6,164 nucleotides of DNA, taken from positions 1-6,164 of the forward strand of contig CAMOHY010000142.1 in NCBI GenBank assembly GCA_946615495.1, read 5' to 3'. This DNA comes from an uncultured Clostridia bacterium. GTDB taxonomy: Bacteria > Bacillota > Clostridia > Christensenellales > Aristaeellaceae. The translations under genes were made by a program, and so were the position numbers. The stretch's first letter is position 1. Each line of letters starts with the position of its first letter. Below, piece by piece: positions 5,230-6,164 of this stretch. The notes under the pieces are model-generated. The model saw nothing but the letters and a program-made list of their open reading frames with translations, did not search any database and had not been told where the DNA came from.

Positions 5230-6164
5230 TCAGTATGCCTTGGCGAAGTACATAACCTTGGTGGCCTTCCTGCCGCAGCAGACGCACGTGTCCCCGATGG
5301 GCGTCTGGTCAAAAGGCATATTGCGGGAGGTGGCGTTGGTCTCTTCCTTAATCTTATCCTCGCACGCCCGGTCGCCGCACCACATGGCGCGGGCGTAGCC
5401 GCCGTCCACCTGGGCCTTGAGCTCGTCGTAGGTATGCACGTCCTTGGTGTGGGCCAGGCGGAATTCATCAGCGATCCTGTACATGTTCTGCTGAATATCG
5501 TTCAGCAGCTCTTTGAGCTCTTCCGCCAAATGATCCAGAGAAATCGTGGTTTTTTCAAAGGTATCCCGGCGCATCACGGTGGCGACGCCGTTTTCGATGT
5601 CCCTGGGGCCCATTTCCACGCGCACCGGCACGCCCTTGAGCTCCCATTCGTTGAACTTCCAGCCGGGCGACACGTTGTCCCGGTCGTCCAGCTTTACGCG
5701 GATACCGGCGGCCTTCAGGGTTTCAAAGGCTTCTTCGCACTTTTCCATTACGCCGCCCTTGTGGGCCGCGATGGGCAGAATGACCGCCTGATAAGGCGCG
5801 ATCATGGGCGGCAGCTTCAGGCCCCGCTCGTCGCCGTGGGTCATGATGATGGCGCCGATCAAGCGGGTGGATACGCCCCAGCTGGTTTCATGGCAGTATT
5901 CCAGCTTGCTGTCCTTGCTCAGATACTGAATGTTGAAGGGAACGGCGAAATTGGTGCCGAAATTGTGGCTGGTGCCCGCCTGCAGGGCCTTGCCATCCTG
6001 CATCATGGCTTCCACGGAATAGGTCGCCCGCGCGCCGGCGAATTTTTCCTTTTCGGACTTTTGCCCCGCGAACACCGGAATCGCCAGGTTCTTTTCGCAG
6101 AAGGTCTTATACACGTTCAGCATCATCTGGGTTTCTTCTTCCGCTTCCTCGGCGGTGGCGTGCA
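5230..6164 (-). CDS. proS: Prolyl-tRNA synthetase, type 3, C-terminal part (partial)
   Basis: Class II aminoacyl-tRNA synthetase that charges tRNA-Pro with proline in the cytosol. The right edge cuts the gene: 310 residues are visible, starting HATAEEAEEETQ, a conserved stretch inside the catalytic domain. Next come ALQAGTSHNFGTNF (visible residues about 59-72), class II motif 3 (TSWGVSTRLIGA through THGDERGL, about 93-115), the anticodon-binding domain (from LPPMIAPYQ, about 117, to about 215), a helical linker and the C-terminal zinc domain. Probable zinc ligands are Cys262, Cys267, Cys293 and Cys296 (WCGDRAC and CVCC). The C-terminus FAKAY ends in Tyr, as in the archaeal/eukaryote-like type 3 enzymes, which differ from the long bacterial form with an editing insertion. 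Everything visible is intact. The TGA is followed by a strong terminator. The methionines at 6126-6121 are internal, not the start. Confidence 0.95.
   Translation of the reverse strand, partial: HATAEEAEEETQMMLNVYKTFCEKNLAIPVFAGQKSEKEKFAGARATYSVEAMMQDGKALQAGTSHNFGTNFAVPFNIQYLSKDSKLEYCHETSWGVSTRLIGAIIMTHGDERGLKLPPMIAPYQAVILPIAAHKGGVMEKCEEAFETLKAAGIRVKLDDRDNVSPGWKFNEWELKGVPVRVEMGPRDIENGVATVMRRDTFEKTTISLDHLAEELKELLNDIQQNMYRIADEFRLAHTKDVHTYDELKAQVDGGYARAMWCGDRACEDKIKEETNATSRNMPFDQTPIGDTCVCCGRKATKVMYFAKAY

Overview
The window is an ordinary-looking stretch of bacterial chromosome, moderately GC-rich and gene-dense. It most likely comes from a Bacillota (Clostridia-type) organism. Reasons: near-consensus sigma-A promoters (TTGACA-16-TATAAT at 722-749), strong AAAGGAGG/GGGAGG ribosome binding sites, a TTG start, a type 3 prolyl-tRNA synthetase and a DUF4230 protein. 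The lineage is an inference; nothing in the window fixes the species. No rRNA, tRNA, insertion sequence, CRISPR array or phage gene was seen.

Layout. Bases 1-680 (+) are the 3' end of a gene for a beta-rich, probably exported protein ending in a FlgD-like Ig domain. A strong promoter at 722-749 drives an MFS transporter (800-1987, +). Everything after that lies on the minus strand. Read in the direction of transcription, from the right edge: the C-terminal two thirds or so of prolyl-tRNA synthetase (proS, cut by the right edge), a terminator, a YegS/BmrU-type lipid kinase, a terminator, a promoter, a 55-residue small membrane protein overlapping a DUF4230 protein by 4 bp, a terminator-like hairpin, and a secreted GH3 (NagZ-like) protein. 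The GH3 transcript meets the MFS gene tail to tail, and its probable terminator lies partly inside the MFS coding sequence.

Working together. The small membrane protein and the DUF4230 protein clearly form a translationally coupled pair. The GH3 gene starts 42 bases after DUF4230, with no room for its own promoter after the intervening hairpin, so it is probably the last, attenuated cistron of that transcript. All three products are predicted to act at or outside the cytoplasmic membrane, which suggests a cell-envelope role but does not prove it. proS and the lipid kinase look like neighbours of convenience.

I see no convincing new defence or mobile system. The points most worth checking are: a GH3 protein that keeps its nucleophile but has lost the usual acid/base dyad and sugar-binding residues; the small coupled membrane protein, which length-limited gene calling would miss; and the terminator embedded in a convergent gene.
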